DNA of 64,000 nucleotides from Metabacillus niabensis (GTDB taxonomy: Bacteria; Bacillota; Bacilli; Bacillales; Bacillaceae). Position 1 is the stretch's first letter, and each line of letters begins with the position of its first letter. Under the pieces are notes generated by a model that was given only the letters and a program-made list of their open reading frames with translations, had not been told where the DNA came from and made no database searches. The stretch is from the NCBI RefSeq assembly GCF_020524345.1, contig NZ_JAIVLH010000011.1, positions 124,001 to 188,000 on the forward strand. The letters are read 5' to 3'. The translations under genes and the position numbers were made by a program. This document shows positions 9,700-17,835 of this stretch, piece by piece.

Positions 9700-9724
9700 A
9701 CCTGTCACTTTAAAAGCAACAGGT
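9700..9724 (-). terminator. Possible weak terminator of the MerR-ABC operon
   Basis: ACCTGT and ACAGGT form a 6-bp stem around a 13-nt loop, about 80 bp beyond the stop of the ABC exporter gene. On the minus strand it is followed by an AT-rich stretch rather than a clean T-run. Support is modest. Confidence 0.3.
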
Positions 9725-9805
9725 ACGTTAGTGAATAGTATACACAGTATACATCGCCTATGGAACAGGTGGATAATTCAGATGAGCCATACCAAAATAT
9801 GTTCT

Positions 9806-11584
9806 TTAAAAAGCAACTGTATGGTTCTCCATATCAGAATCCTGCAGCTGTTGTTTTGCAAGCTTTTGGTATAAATCATGATGTTTAACTAATTGTTGAT
9901 GTGTGCCAATACCCGTAATATTCCCCCCATCCAAAACAACAATTTGATCAGCGTCTACAACAGTTGATAACCGATGTGCTATAACAAGCGTGGTCCTACC
10001 CTTCATTAAATGTTGAAGTGCTTTTTGAACAAGCAGTTCTGATGCGCTATCCAAATTAGAAGTTGCCTCGTCTAATAAGAGAATCTTCGGATCACGTATT
10101 AATGCCCGGGCGATTGCAACTCGCTGCCTTTGTCCACCTGATAGCTTTATCCCCCGTTCACCTACCTCTGTATCAAATCCTTGTGGAAGCCGGGAAATAA
10201 ATTCTAATGCATTTGCGAGTTCTGCCGATGCTTCAATTTCCTTATCTGACACATTTCTTTCCATACCATACATAATATTATCGCGAATTGTCCCTGACAT
10301 GAGCGGGCTTTCCTGAGATACATAACTAAATTGACTACGCCATGACTTCAAATTAAATTGCTTTATATTTGTATCTCCCAGTAAGATTTCACCTGTATTT
10401 GGTACATAAAATCTTTCAAGTAAAGCAAATAATGTCGTTTTTCCACTGCCACTGGGACCGACAAATGCTGTTGTTTTTCCAGTGGGAATGGATAATGTCA
10501 TTTGCTTCAGTATAGAGTCACCTTGTTTATAGCTGAAGGAAACATCTTTGAAATGAATATCTTGAGAGGAGTTCTGGACTACTAGGTTATCTTCACTTGT
10601 TTCTTTGTCAAGCGAAAGGATGAGTTGAATTCGTTCGGCGCCTCCCATCGCCTTCTGAAATGCTGTAAAAAAACCTGCCATCTGACTAAAGGGAACAACA
10701 ATTTGAAACACGTAAATAATAATCGCTACAAGAGAACCTGCAGATAAAGCACCAGATGCTACGCGAACACCGCCATACCCAATTAATAAGACAAGTACGA
10801 CCATCATAGTAAATGACATTAAAGGAGAAATAACCGCAAGGATTCGTGCCTCCTTTAATCCATATTTAAATAAATGGTCTATTCTTTCATCTCCTTTTGC
10901 TTGTTCTGTTTTCTCGGCATGAAATGCTTTTACAAGCCGGATATCAGACAATACCCTCCCTAAATTTGCAGAAAAACCTGCCATTTCATCTTGAGTTAGC
11001 TTTGAAACTTTATACATCTTTTGTCCAAGTGGCATGATAATTGCAATGGATATTGGTACAGCGATGAGCATAATCAATGTCATTTTCCAATCAATAATAA
11101 GCAGAATAACAATCGAGCCGATAATGGTAATTAACCCAGATATAAACGTAATTAAGTGCTGAGTAATGAGCGTTTTGATCGTGTTCGTATCCTGGGTAAT
11201 CCTGCTCATCGTATCACCCGACTCTTGTTGATCAAAATAAGGGATGGGGGAATGAAGAACATGCTTCCAAAGTCTTTTTCTTATTGAAGCTACAATTGAT
11301 TCTCCTATATAGGTCATAAAATAATAGGATAGGCCTGATGAGACAGTTTGTAAAATAAATGCAAACAGTAATAAAAAGATAATGGACAATTCTAGAGTAG
11401 ATTGGGAAAGCTGATCAACCAATGACTTTGTAAACAGAGGAACAATTAGTCCTGCTCCTGTCTCAAGCAGGCTTAAAATAGCAGCCACATAAAAAATTTT
11501 CACAGGCGGCTTGGAAACTTTAATTAAGGACCAAAAAGCACGAATATGATCTGCTCTAGGAATACTCTTTTGTTCCATCTCCAT
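9806..11584 (-). CDS. Multidrug-type ABC exporter (half transporter)
   Basis: A 592-residue fusion of a six-helix membrane domain (about 25-320) and an ATPase domain (about 345-580), resembling BmrA/LmrA half transporters that work as homodimers. Motifs are Walker A GPSGSGKTT, Q-loop SYVSQ, signature LSGGQRQRVAIARAL, Walker B ILLLDEATSNLDSAS and the switch AHRLST. Members export hydrophobic drugs or lipids. The start overlaps the end of the MerR gene by 29 bp, so the two are one operon and the regulator probably senses a compound the pump removes. AAAGGAG lies 12 bp before the first ATG. Confidence 0.87.
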   Translation of the reverse strand: MEMEQKSIPRADHIRAFWSLIKVSKPPVKIFYVAAILSLLETGAGLIVPLFTKSLVDQLSQSTLELSIIFLLLFAFILQTVSSGLSYYFMTYIGESIVASIRKRLWKHVLHSPIPYFDQQESGDTMSRITQDTNTIKTLITQHLITFISGLITIIGSIVILLIIDWKMTLIMLIAVPISIAIIMPLGQKMYKVSKLTQDEMAGFSANLGRVLSDIRLVKAFHAEKTEQAKGDERIDHLFKYGLKEARILAVISPLMSFTMMVVLVLLIGYGGVRVASGALSAGSLVAIIIYVFQIVVPFSQMAGFFTAFQKAMGGAERIQLILSLDKETSEDNLVVQNSSQDIHFKDVSFSYKQGDSILKQMTLSIPTGKTTAFVGPSGSGKTTLFALLERFYVPNTGEILLGDTNIKQFNLKSWRSQFSYVSQESPLMSGTIRDNIMYGMERNVSDKEIEASAELANALEFISRLPQGFDTEVGERGIKLSGGQRQRVAIARALIRDPKILLLDEATSNLDSASELLVQKALQHLMKGRTTLVIAHRLSTVVDADQIVVLDGGNITGIGTHQQLVKHHDLYQKLAKQQLQDSDMENHTVAF

Positions 11585-12335
11585 TGCTTAGATTCACTCC
11601 TTTCCTTTTTAAATAGGCATTTAAGGCACTCGCGATCCAATCTTCTTCTTCGCTAGAGAACGGTGAATGGAAAAGCCATGTTTCATCCTCTACTTCTTTA
11701 TCAGCAATCTCTTGAACAAAAGCAAGATCATCTCCCGTTAACTCTTTTACAAGAGCCATCATCTCACCAATGAGTTCTTGAACACGATCATCTTCCGGAG
11801 CAAGGTCATTTAATTTTTTTAATTCTGTTGATATTTCGACCCACTTCTTTTCCAGTTCCAATTGCTTACTCTCAGGAACATCATAAATTACTTCAACAAG
11901 CTCTTCATCTATATATCCTTTTAACCATTCCTTTTGCTCATGTTCCATTTGAATAGTATTAATGAGTGTAATAAAAACAGAAGGGACTATTTCCTTACGA
12001 TCTTCTAAAACATGGAGAGCACGATCCAATGCCTTTATCACATTTTCAATATGTTCTTTCTTTTTGATCATTTCTTTTCTTTGAAAGGAAAGAGTGTCCA
12101 TTAAGTCCCATGTTTCTTTTTGAAAAAACCCCTTAATTTGTTCCAATGAATATCCTAAGTATTTTAATGTAAGGATTCTTTGTAAAATAACGAAATCATG
12201 ATTTGTATAAAAGCGTCTGCCCTTTTCTGTTACATAAGAAGGCTTTAGTAGACCTAACTCATCATAATAGTGTAACGTTCTGATCGTTGTAGCTGTTTTC
12301 TTAGAAAACTCGCCAATTGAGTAACTTTCTTTCAC
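11556..12335 (-). CDS. MerR family transcriptional regulator
   Basis: A 259-residue regulator. The N-terminal winged helix (SIGEFSKKTATTIRTLHYYDELGLLKPS, split over about 6-33) is typical MerR, followed by a coiled-coil dimerisation helix (about 75-115). The acidic C-terminal domain (about 130-250) is probably the ligand-binding part and has the look of TipA-S-like effector domains. It likely controls the overlapping ABC exporter gene and itself, through a dyad in a 19-bp promoter spacer directly upstream. The start is a GTG with GGGAGGG 7 bp upstream; no in-frame ATG fits better. Confidence 0.9.
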   Translation of the reverse strand: MKESYSIGEFSKKTATTIRTLHYYDELGLLKPSYVTEKGRRFYTNHDFVILQRILTLKYLGYSLEQIKGFFQKETWDLMDTLSFQRKEMIKKKEHIENVIKALDRALHVLEDRKEIVPSVFITLINTIQMEHEQKEWLKGYIDEELVEVIYDVPESKQLELEKKWVEISTELKKLNDLAPEDDRVQELIGEMMALVKELTGDDLAFVQEIADKEVEDETWLFHSPFSSEEEDWIASALNAYLKRKGVNLSNGDGTKEYS

Positions 12336-12365
12336 GAATGATCCCTCCCTTTAGGTTCTATCATT

Positions 12366-12396
12366 ATCATAAAACCTTACCTAACGTGAGAAGCAA
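12366..12396 (-). promoter_or_regulatory. MerR-type promoter/operator with 19-bp spacer
   Basis: On the minus strand a -35 TTGCTT (12391-12396) and -10 TATGAT (12366-12371) are separated by 19 bp, the over-long spacing typical of MerR-controlled promoters. The spacer contains an imperfect 15-bp dyad at 12376-12390 of the form CTnACnTnAnGTnAG. It lies 30 bp upstream of the merR-type gene. Confidence 0.72.
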
Positions 12397-12496
12397 GTGG
12401 AAATGTAATATCTTGAAAAAATTTTTATTTAACAAAATGATGTGAGGACCATCGAAGGCTACATGAAGTGAAAAAATGGAACACAAGTTAACTTTT

Positions 12497-12526
12497 AAAA
12501 AAGACCACTTCCATAATGGAGTGGCC
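12497..12526 (-). terminator. Terminator of the nik-type operon
   Basis: On the minus strand GGCCACTCCA, a TTA loop and TGGAAGTGGTC form a stem of about 10 bp (one mismatch) followed by six T residues. It lies about 65 bp beyond the last transporter gene. Confidence 0.82.
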
Positions 12527-12592
12527 TAAGTAATTGAATTAATTTCCATTTTTTAAAGAGTCTACATCAAGAAAAATTAAAAATTTCTTTGC

Positions 12593-13411
12593 TTATATCA
12601 TTTCACTTTTTGAAATTGAACGGAAGCGTGGGTGTTCAGCAAGAATTGACTCCCTCATTTGTAATACGACGGGATTTTTCGAGTAAAAAAACTGATCTTT
12701 TGAATCGTAAAGTTCAATTAACTCTCCTTTTTCTAGAACACCCAATCGATCTGAGATTGTAAAAGCTGCCTTGATATCATGGGTAATAAATAAATAAGAT
12801 AATCCAAAATCTTCTTTTAGTTCTTTTAACAATTCTAAGATTAAGCTTTGTGTAACCATATCCAAGCTACTAACTGATTCATCCAGTACGATTAACTTTG
12901 GCTTAAGAGCGATTGCTCTGGCAATATTAATCCTTTGTAATTGACCACCGCTAAATTGATGTGGGTATTTTTTCATATCCCTTTCACTTAGGCCAACTCT
13001 TTCCATTAACTCTCCAACTCTTCTCTTTTGCTCTCCTACGGTCAGCTTTTCATAGTTCTCTAACGGCTCGCTTATTATTCGTTCAGCTGTCATTCGGGGA
13101 TTAACTGAGGAATAGGAATCTTGAAAAACAACTTGAAGATCTCGACGTAGTTTTTGACGAGTAAGCTTATCCATTTTATAAATATCATGCCCTTGAAACA
13201 ACACCTGACCTTGCTCTGGACGTTGCATGCCAAGTATTACTTTTCCTAACGTACTTTTCCCCGCACCACTTGTACCAAGTAATCCTAAACATGATCCTTC
13301 TTCAATAGAAAAGGAAATATCAACAAGCGCTTTTTTTGATGTTTCTTTCCATTTAAAAAACCTGTTAGAATGATAGCTATGATTTATTTGCTTTACATCT
13401 AATAAGCTCAT
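12593..13411 (-). CDS. nikE: Nickel/peptide-type ABC importer ATPase (NikE-like)
   Basis: A 272-residue ATPase of the Dpp/Opp/Nik family. Walker A GTSGAGKST (about 46), the signature FSGGQLQRINIARAIA and Walker B LIVLDESVSSLD (about 170-181) are complete. The protein ends soon after the core and has only a short oligopeptide-type C-terminal tail, as in NikE. It energises import together with the NikD-like ATPase. It is the last gene of the five-gene operon, 24 bp downstream of nikD, with GGAGGG before the ATG. Confidence 0.82.
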   Translation of the reverse strand: MSLLDVKQINHSYHSNRFFKWKETSKKALVDISFSIEEGSCLGLLGTSGAGKSTLGKVILGMQRPEQGQVLFQGHDIYKMDKLTRQKLRRDLQVVFQDSYSSVNPRMTAERIISEPLENYEKLTVGEQKRRVGELMERVGLSERDMKKYPHQFSGGQLQRINIARAIALKPKLIVLDESVSSLDMVTQSLILELLKELKEDFGLSYLFITHDIKAAFTISDRLGVLEKGELIELYDSKDQFFYSKNPVVLQMRESILAEHPRFRSISKSEMI

Positions 13412-13435
13412 TGTTATCCCTCCTTGAATTCGTAA

Positions 13436-14266
13436 TCACACCATATAGGTATAAGGATGCTTTTGTAAGTATAAGGTTGGCCTTGTTCTTAACAGCTTTT
13501 TTGTATATTCATGCTGTGGGTTATCAAATAATTCAATCACATTGGCACTCTCTACTATTCTTCCATGTTTCATTACAATTACATCATCTGCCATTTCAGA
13601 AATAACTCCAAGGTCATGAGAAATGAGTAAAATAGATGTTCCATATTCAGATCGAATTTTATCTAATAGCCGAAGGACGATTAATTGGTTATGAGGATCG
13701 AGTGCTGTAGTTGGCTCATCAGCAATAATAAGGGAAGGATGTAAGCACGCAGCCATAGCAATCACCACCCTTTGGAGCATCCCGCCACTCAATTGGAAAG
13801 GATAACTTTTTAATAATCTATCAGGGTCAGGCAAATTGACTCGCTTCATCACATCAATAACAAGCTCCTTAGCCTGCTTTTTCTTTAATGAGGTGTGAGT
13901 TTGAATCGTTTCAACAAACTGTTGGCCAATTGGAAAAACAGGGGTAAAAGCATTCATCGGATTTTGCATAATAAAGGCAATATCCTTCCCTCGTATTTTT
14001 TGCATTTCTTTATTACCTAATCCATTCAATTCCTTACCCTGTAGTGTAATACTTCCTTCGATATTCATATTTTTTCTATCGTGCAACTGTAAAATTGACA
14101 TGCTAGTCACGGTTTTTCCACTACCACTTTCCCCAACAAGACCAAGAATATGTCCTCTTTTCATTTTGAAATTTATATCTTGAACAAGTGTTACTACACC
14201 ATCCGCGGTTCTTACTTTTACATGTAAGTCTTTTACATGTAGAATATCTGAATTATTTATCTCCAT
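13436..14266 (-). CDS. nikD: Nickel/peptide-type ABC importer ATPase (NikD-like)
   Basis: A 276-residue ATPase. Motifs are Walker [11 protein letters not shown] (about 41), Q-loop [12 protein letters not shown], signature [14 protein letters not shown] and Walker [14 protein letters not shown]. The short C-terminus without the longer cysteine-bearing Dpp/Opp extension fits NikD. It forms the ATPase pair with the following gene. The ATG lies 16 bp after the NikC-like stop. Confidence 0.82.
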   Translation of the reverse strand: MEINNSDILHVKDLHVKVRTADGVVTLVQDINFKMKRGHILGLVGESGSGKTVTSMSILQLHDRKNMNIEGSITLQGKELNGLGNKEMQKIRGKDIAFIMQNPMNAFTPVFPIGQQFVETIQTHTSLKKKQAKELVIDVMKRVNLPDPDRLLKSYPFQLSGGMLQRVVIAMAACLHPSLIIADEPTTALDPHNQLIVLRLLDKIRSEYGTSILLISHDLGVISEMADDVIVMKHGRIVESANVIELFDNPQHEYTKKLLRTRPTLYLQKHPYTYMV

Positions 14267-14282
14267 TATTCAACAATCCTTT

Positions 14283-15116
14283 TTACTGACGACGTTTAAT
14301 TCCAAATTGTTCTGATAGTGCTTCTCCTAATAAGTTAAAGGTAACAACCACTAACAAGATCATTAAGCCCGGATAAATCATTAAGGTAGGATTCGTTCTT
14401 ATATATGACTTCCCTTCATGAATCATTGCCCCCCACTCCGGTGTAGGTGGTTGCACACCTAACCCCAAAAATGACATAGAAGATAAATCCATAATAGCCC
14501 ATCCCATTTCCAATGTTCCCATTACAGCTATCGGTGGAAGTACATTTGGAATAATATGTTTCTTCATAATCGTCCATTGAGAAGAACCACTTATTTTGGC
14601 TGCAGCAATATAATTTTGTTCTTTAAGGCTTAAGACAATTCCTCGAATTACCCTTGCATAATAGACCCATTGGACGAGAATTAATGCTAATACCACTTGT
14701 TTAAGACCCGCTCCCCAAATACCGACTAACCCAAGTACTAGCAAAAGACTTGGAAATGCCATCACACCATCGCCCAACCTCATCAATAACTGGTCCACCC
14801 AACCACCTTTGAACCCAGCGATAATCCCGACGACTAAACCGATACTTAATGAGGAAATAAATATCAATGTAGCAAACCCAAGCGAAATCCGAGCTCCATA
14901 TAAAATACGGGATAACGTACATCGTCCTAAGTGATCTGTTCCTAAAGGGTAATTCAAAGAAGGCGGCTGAAGTTTATGAGCTAAATTAACAGCGATGGGA
15001 TCATTAGGTGCAAGCCAGGGAGCAAAGAGTGTGATAAGAAATAACACAAGCATGATAAGAGAACATATAACAATCGTTTTTTTACTTTTTAAATTATCCC
15101 GTAATTTCGCAATCAT
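14283..15116 (-). CDS. nikC: ABC importer permease (NikC-like)
   Basis: A 277-residue inner-membrane permease of the DppC/NikC type, with about six helices. APNDPIAVNLAHKLQPPS and LGTDHLGRCTLSRILYGAR near the N-terminus and the EAA loop (AAAKISGSSQWTIMKKHIIPN, split over about 173-193) are family hallmarks. It pairs with the NikB-like permease to form the channel. The ATG overlaps the NikB stop by one base (TAATG). Confidence 0.83.
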   Translation of the reverse strand: MIAKLRDNLKSKKTIVICSLIMLVLFLITLFAPWLAPNDPIAVNLAHKLQPPSLNYPLGTDHLGRCTLSRILYGARISLGFATLIFISSLSIGLVVGIIAGFKGGWVDQLLMRLGDGVMAFPSLLLVLGLVGIWGAGLKQVVLALILVQWVYYARVIRGIVLSLKEQNYIAAAKISGSSQWTIMKKHIIPNVLPPIAVMGTLEMGWAIMDLSSMSFLGLGVQPPTPEWGAMIHEGKSYIRTNPTLMIYPGLMILLVVVTFNLLGEALSEQFGIKRRQ

Positions 15117-16057
15117 TAGTGTTGCCTTCCTTTTCTCGAAATACGTGGGTCAATATACATTTGGATAATATCTACAACCAAATTACTTATTAAGAATAAC
15201 CCAGCTGCCAATAGCACATAGCATTGAATAACAGGAACATCACGATTAAATGTAGCCTCAATGAAATAACGGCCAAATCCCGGCCAGGAAAAGACTGCCT
15301 CTACAATAATTGCTCCAGTCATTAGTTTACCTATATTCATTCCAAGTCCTGTAATCATAGGGGAAATGGCCATTCTTAATACATGCTTTCCCATAATGAC
15401 TCTTTCATGAATTCCTCTCGTCCGTGCAAAAAGTACATATGGTTCTTGTAAGTTTTCAAGAACACTTGCACGTAATAGCCGGGTATATAAAGCAATTAAA
15501 GGTAATGCCAGCGTGATGGAAGGTAAAATCACATGTTTCCATGTTCCGATTCCTTCAACTGGAAAAAGGTCAAGTTTTACAGAAAAGAAAAAAATCAATA
15601 AATATCCAAGCCAAAAGGAAGGGATAGAGGCCCCTAAAAATGAGAGGAATCGACTGAAATGGTCGATTCCACTGTTCTTTTTTATACCCGCTAAAAATCC
15701 AAGAGGAACACTAACTAAAATCGCAATGATGATGCTGACTATTGTTAATTGAATGGTTGCTGGTATTCGAGAAGAAACCTCTTCCCATACGGGTTTATTA
15801 GATACAAAAGAGGTTCCAAAATCAAGTTGGCTAATCTTTACAATGGAGTTCATATATTGAACTAAAAGAGGTCGATCTAAGCCAAACTCATGTCTTTTTT
15901 GGGCAAGTATCTCTTCTGTTGGTTGGATATGCGCAGCAGTTAAGTATGCCTCAGCGGGATCCACCGGTGATAAGTGAATCATACCAAATGTTAATAAAGT
16001 AGCTAAAAGGAATATAGGAATGATTGTTATAATTCTTTTCAGGATATATGTGCCCAT
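15116..16057 (-). CDS. nikB: ABC importer permease (NikB-like)
   Basis: A 313-residue permease of the DppB/NikB type, with about six helices. An N-terminal helix, the periplasmic-side loop EILAQKRHEFGLDRPLLVQY and the EAA-like cytoplasmic loop FARTRGIHERVIMGKH (about 215) are seen. It forms the membrane channel with NikC. AGGAG stands 8 bp before the ATG, 17 bp after the binding-protein gene. Confidence 0.83.
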   Translation of the reverse strand: MGTYILKRIITIIPIFLLATLLTFGMIHLSPVDPAEAYLTAAHIQPTEEILAQKRHEFGLDRPLLVQYMNSIVKISQLDFGTSFVSNKPVWEEVSSRIPATIQLTIVSIIIAILVSVPLGFLAGIKKNSGIDHFSRFLSFLGASIPSFWLGYLLIFFFSVKLDLFPVEGIGTWKHVILPSITLALPLIALYTRLLRASVLENLQEPYVLFARTRGIHERVIMGKHVLRMAISPMITGLGMNIGKLMTGAIIVEAVFSWPGFGRYFIEATFNRDVPVIQCYVLLAAGLFLISNLVVDIIQMYIDPRISRKGRQH

Positions 16058-16074
16058 AATAAATCTCCTAACGC

Positions 16075-17703
16075 TTACTTCTCGATACTAATACCTGTGA
16101 ATGGATGTTCATCTCGATTAGCAGGGAATGTGAAATTAGAAACACTCTTTTGATAGATTGCTACTTGCTTAATATAAGAGATTGGTACGATTGCCCCTTG
16201 TTCTTGTAGTGAACCCAATATTTCTGTGTAAAGGTTTTGACGCTCATTTTCATCGATGGTTTGTTGAACTTCAGCTATTTGGTTAAGTAACTCCTCTTTA
16301 TTCGGATAAGCTGAAATAGATTCCCTAAATCCGAACCCTTCTGTTGCAACGATATTTACAAAAGTATGTGGATCATATGGAGCGCCATAATTGCTAAAGA
16401 AATTCATATCAAACTCATTCGCTTTAAATCTTTCTACTTGAGTGGTGAGCTCTACTCCGGTAATATTTAATTTTACACCTATACCCGCCCACTCGGACTG
16501 TAATGTTTCTGCCATTGTTTTTTGAATTGATTCAGCCGAGTTATACATTAATTCAATTTCGAGGGGTTGCCCATTTTTTTCACGAATATCTTTTCCTTTA
16601 GGTAACTTCCAGCCTGCTTCATCTAATAATTGTTTCGCTTTTTCACTATCATAATTAACCTTGTTTGCACTGACATTTGAAGTGTAAGGGAAGTTAGTAG
16701 GTAAAATATAGTCAGCCTTCTCTTCTATTCCAGATGTCACTCCCTCGACCATTGCTTCTTTATTAAACCCATAATGTAATGCTTGACGAACACGTATATC
16801 GGATAGTTGTTCCTTATTCGTATTCATAACTAATTGTCTAGTAGCAATTGGTTCAGAAATACTAGTTTCATAGGAACCTGTAGATTCTAGTTGTTTAAAG
16901 GAATCTAAACTGATTACACCCTCACCATATACAAGATCTAACTCGCCTTTTTCAAAAGCAAGTACGCGTGTTTCAGCATCTGGAATGACTTTTACTTTAA
17001 TCTTCTCTTCGCTTGGTCGTTCACCCCAATAATTTTCATTACGTTTAAAAATAGCATATTCATCTACTTTATATTCATCCAATACCCATGGTCCTGTACC
17101 GACCGGTGTTGTTATTCCCTTAGATGTGTCTCCATCTTCAGGGAAACCTGCTTCTCCTAGAAATCGAACTGGCCGAACAACAGCTAACTCCTGAATAGTA
17201 GGATAATAAGGTTCTGTTAATGTTAATTTAAATGTATACTCATCTACTACCTCTGTTTGAGCAACCTTCGGTATAAATCCTAACCAACTGTGTAAATCTA
17301 TATTATTTAAAATAGCATCAAAGTTCTTTTTCACAACCTCAGCATTAAAAACTGTGCCATCAGAGAACTTCACATTTTGACGTAAATTAAAAATATATTC
17401 TCTTCCATCTTCAGAAATTTCCCAAGATTCAGCCAGGTGAGGTTTTAACTCACCATCATCCTGATAACTAACTAAAGGTTCATATACCATAGATTGAGCA
17501 AATAATTGAGCTGGATTATAAAGATGTGGATTTAAATCACCGATATCTCTAGGCCAAGCAAAAGTAAGCATATCTTCACTTTCATTTGAAGCTTCTCCTG
17601 AATTATCTATTGATTCACTTGAACATCCTAGTAAAGATAGGGATAGAATAAGTACTATTACAAAAGTAAATAAAGATTGTTTTTTATTTAATATGTTTGA
17701 CAT
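16075..17703 (-). CDS. nikA: Nickel-type ABC importer binding lipoprotein (NikA-like)
   Basis: A 542-residue extracytoplasmic binding protein with a lipoprotein signal (lipobox LSLLGC, Cys27) and family-5 solute-binding fold. It aligns by eye with remembered E. coli NikA along most of its length: LNPHLYNPAQLFAQSMVYEP, GTGPWVLDEYK, ENYWGERPS, GKDIREKNGQPLEIEL and NYGAPYDPH all have close counterparts. The family binds Ni(II), usually as a chelate; the related staphylococcal CntA binds metal-staphylopine, so metal and carrier are not settled. It is the first gene of the operon, with AAAGGAG before the ATG and a Fur-box-like site in its promoter. Confidence 0.85.
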   Translation of the reverse strand: MSNILNKKQSLFTFVIVLILSLSLLGCSSESIDNSGEASNESEDMLTFAWPRDIGDLNPHLYNPAQLFAQSMVYEPLVSYQDDGELKPHLAESWEISEDGREYIFNLRQNVKFSDGTVFNAEVVKKNFDAILNNIDLHSWLGFIPKVAQTEVVDEYTFKLTLTEPYYPTIQELAVVRPVRFLGEAGFPEDGDTSKGITTPVGTGPWVLDEYKVDEYAIFKRNENYWGERPSEEKIKVKVIPDAETRVLAFEKGELDLVYGEGVISLDSFKQLESTGSYETSISEPIATRQLVMNTNKEQLSDIRVRQALHYGFNKEAMVEGVTSGIEEKADYILPTNFPYTSNVSANKVNYDSEKAKQLLDEAGWKLPKGKDIREKNGQPLEIELMYNSAESIQKTMAETLQSEWAGIGVKLNITGVELTTQVERFKANEFDMNFFSNYGAPYDPHTFVNIVATEGFGFRESISAYPNKEELLNQIAEVQQTIDENERQNLYTEILGSLQEQGAIVPISYIKQVAIYQKSVSNFTFPANRDEHPFTGISIEK

Positions 17704-17722
17704 TTTACTTGCTCCTTTTATT

Positions 17723-17770
17723 GATAATGAGAACTATTGTCAATATAAAGTCTAAACAAGTTAATGTCAA
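17723..17770 (-). promoter_or_regulatory. nikA promoter with Fur-box-like operator
   Basis: On the minus strand TTGACA (17765-17770) and TATATT (17742-17747) are 17 bp apart. Immediately downstream, across the expected start site, 17723-17741 matches the 19-bp Fur consensus GATAATGATAATCATTATC at 15 positions. This suggests iron (Fur) or a related metalloregulator controls the importer. Confidence 0.68.
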
Positions 17771-17835
17771 TATTATTTCAAATTATTCATTAAATTCACC
17801 AAACTATATTTCATAACCATAAATCACCATTTACT

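Noticed and set aside
9738-9752. GTATAC repeated with a 3-bp spacer
   Set aside because: Short self-complementary hexamers between two genes on the same strand, with no promoter next to them; no reason to call an operator.
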